Source: UBA5070 sp035604215
GTDB lineage: Bacteria; Fibrobacterota; Fibrobacteria; UBA5070
Assembly: GCA_035604215.1 (NCBI GenBank)
Contig: DATNIW010000152.1
Span: forward strand, 1-7,152
DNA: 7,152 nucleotides
Direction of reading: 5' to 3'
Below, one piece after another: positions 6,701-7,152 of the stretch. The notes under the pieces were generated by a model. That model saw nothing but the letters and a program-made list of their open reading frames with translations, made no database searches and was not told where the DNA came from. Each line of letters begins with the position of its first letter. The stretch's first letter is position 1. A program made the position numbers and the translations under genes.

Positions 6701-7152
6701 GTCCGCCCTCTACACCTCGCCCATCCCGGTCGGTGCCTCCGAGACCATCAAGGCCATCGCGGTGGCCTCGGGATCCTCCGTCAGCGCCTTGGCGAGCGCG
6801 GCCTACGTGCTCCTGCCGCCTGCCGCGACTCCGACCTTCACTCCCGTTGCCGGAACGTACACCTCGGCCCAAAGCGTGAGTCTCTCCAGCACCACCAGCG
6901 GTGCCAAGATCTACTACACCACCAACGGAAGCGCTCCGACCACGGCATCGACCTTGTACGCCAGCCCCATCGCCGTGAGCACCTCGGATACCATCAAGGC
7001 CATCGCCGTGGCCACCGGATACTCAAACAGCACGGTGGCGAACGCGGCCTATTCGATCCAACCGCCCGCCGCGACTCCGACCTTCACCCCTGCCGCCGGA
7101 ACGTACACCTCGGCCCAAAGCGTGAGTCTCTCCAGCACCACCAGCGGTGCCA
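3756..7152 (+). CDS. Large repeat lipoprotein with chitobiase/hexosaminidase C-terminal-type domains (3' partial)
   Basis: The frame opens at ATG 3756, 7 nt after a GGAG (3745-3748), and runs 1132 codons to the window edge without a stop. Residues 1-23 form a lipoprotein signal peptide: basic N-terminus, hydrophobic core, lipobox LVAC with Cys24. Gln25 at +2 suggests an outer-membrane location, followed by a short Ser/Asn/Asp spacer. Residues about 40-250 are beta-rich and unrecognised, with a possible cysteine pair (Cys70, Cys81). Residues about 250-362 look like an Ig-type beta sandwich ending in TLFITLSDDSGHS. From residue 363 come nine complete 82-84 residue repeats and the start of a tenth, with core pattern IYYTxDGxxPTxxSxxY, then (S/N)ETIKAxAVA. 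This resembles the CHB_HEX_C family, small beta-sandwich domains found at the end of chitobiases and hexosaminidases and in bacterial surface proteins. No catalytic domain is visible; one could lie downstream. A stalk, adhesin or carbohydrate-binding role is inferred. Family assignment is fairly sure; function is unknown. Confidence 0.9.
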   Translation, partial: MKFNRHSLRPLATIAAGLLALVACQNATDSNSNSDTPVVATGQFPIAAPRIPDSAAWIFQKDTVAKNPTCPTSGQDSAITCTETFDLPHSLGKDSVALQLWTLGVQTYTVYFKESGSPTTLSFATASVVSLDTLLLSKFADLSAGQRTSFGNGPSGLVAYYASLILSNDPAVVGKALPVGMSLDSVEKQIVRVGVDSGKTLSQLTSLNIHVGSTTLALDSTTIRLDISVLIQAKLIPASDSAALFPPYPVQVSTPVAVAGNLTAGGSAVGVTGAFSWTTGHNFKPTIRIRTVVPGDSANIETPTERYFPTDTTWNLNGNLSLLATASASAGTDTLFITLSDDSGHSATSSATFTVTAASALAAPGFTPAGGSYAIAQSVSLTTSSTGAQIYYTTDGTAPTTASTKYADTAISVPVGETIQAIAVEAGHPTSAVGSATYTIGVAGSPAFSPAAGTYSTAQNVSLTSATTGATIYYTTDGSAPTPASTKYTGAAVPVVASETIQAIAVAVGMATSPAASAAYAIGSTGAPTFTPAAGTFSSAQNVVLSSASAGATIYYTTDGSTPTSASTKYNDTALAVVGSETIKAIAIANGFTSSTTTSVYAISIPGQTASPTFTPAPGTYSSAQNVALSCATSGATIYYTVDGTPPTTSSSVYGAPISVAASETVKALAVASGSTNSQVASAAYTIQLPAAAPTFSPAGATYTSSQNVTLASTTSGAVIYYTLDGSTPTTSSSVYSTPIGVGASQTIKAIAVATNVGTSSVSSAVYTINVPGVTASPTFSPVAGTYTASQSVTLASATTGATIYYTLDGTPPTTSSSVYSSPIGVGANETIKAMAMATGSSASAVTTAAYVISIPGVTATPTFTPAAGTYTAAQSVTLASTTAGATIYYTLDGSPPSTASSVYSTPLAVGASETIKAFAVAAGSTNSTVGTAAYIIQLPAATPTFSPAAGNVTVGQSVTLGCTTPSASIYYTTDGSPPTTSSALYTSPIPVGASETIKAIAVASGSSVSALASAAYVLLPPAATPTFTPVAGTYTSAQSVSLSSTTSGAKIYYTTNGSAPTTASTLYASPIAVSTSDTIKAIAVATGYSNSTVANAAYSIQPPAATPTFTPAAGTYTSAQSVSLSSTTSGA
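4842..7152 (+). repeat. Tandem array of nine complete and one truncated 246/252-bp repeats
   Basis: Units start at 4842, 5088, 5334, 5586, 5832, 6084, 6336, 6582, 6828 and 7074; the last is cut by the window edge. Spacing is 246 bp (82 codons) except 252 bp for the units starting 5334, 5832 and 6084. Their 3' ends encode a longer joint, IPGQTA, VPGVTA or IPGVTA, in place of the shorter joints such as IQLPA(A). Each unit begins (A/S/T)PxFxPxxG(T/S)Y and contains the motif IYYT at 4923, 5169, 5415, 5667, 5913, 6165, 6417, 6663 and 6909. The unit at 6582 is the most divergent at its start (GNVTV replaces GTYTS). Differences between units are often at third codon positions, so the protein sequence seems to be what is kept. 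Confidence 0.93.
6849..7152 (+). repeat. 58-bp exact direct repeat between the last two units
   Basis: Positions 6849-6906 and 7095-7152 are identical over 58 bp, exactly one unit (246 bp) apart, and the identity runs to the window edge, so it may continue. Just upstream (6822-6848 against 7068-7094) the copies differ at only a few bases. Other neighbouring units are clearly less alike, so this pair reflects a recent duplication or gene conversion inside the array. Confidence 0.9.

Noticed and set aside
5871..6872. A 333-codon minus-strand open frame opposite the repeat array
   Set aside because: It shows the same repeat period as the sense gene and a low-complexity Gly/Arg/Asp composition, so it is a shadow of the array.
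4842..7152. Regularly spaced repeats as a CRISPR array
   Set aside because: The period is about 246 bp, the whole stretch is an uninterrupted reading frame, and the variation is that of a repeated protein domain.

Overview
The window comes from a high-GC bacterium. It holds the end of a translation-factor operon followed by the start of a large, repeat-built surface lipoprotein gene. All credible genes lie on the + strand. The lipoprotein has a lipobox with Gln at +2 and an extracellular-type repeat array, which points to a Gram-negative cell with an outer membrane. The long IF-2 linker and the chitobiase-type repeats would fit groups such as Fibrobacterota, Acidobacteriota or Myxococcota/Desulfobacterota. 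I lean weakly to Fibrobacterota, but nothing here (no rRNA, no lineage marker) settles it.

Layout. Positions 1-72 are the last 23 codons and stop of an upstream gene, by position and acidic tail probably nusA. Positions 123-3200 are infB, encoding a 1025-residue translation initiation factor IF-2 with all GTPase motifs intact and a very long Lys/Pro/Ala then Gly/Arg-rich linker. Positions 3220-3615 are rbfA, the 30S ribosome-binding factor, 19 nt after infB and probably translationally coupled to it. This nusA-infB-rbfA order is the classical one. Positions 3616-3755 are a 140-nt intergenic gap with a weak hairpin and a weak promoter candidate, where the housekeeping operon appears to end. 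From 3756 to the window edge runs one open frame with no stop. It has a lipoprotein signal peptide (Cys24), about 340 residues of unrecognised beta-rich sequence, and nine complete plus one cut-off tandem copy of an 82-84 residue domain of the chitobiase/beta-hexosaminidase C-terminal type.

The first three genes act together in translation: NusA in transcription elongation and antitermination, IF-2 in initiator tRNA delivery, RbfA in 30S maturation. The lipoprotein is functionally unrelated and looks like an accessory gene placed beside a conserved operon. I see no RNA gene, insertion sequence, CRISPR array or defence system. The most noteworthy items are the growing repeat array of the lipoprotein, its unrecognised N-terminal region and the RGG-like linker of IF-2.
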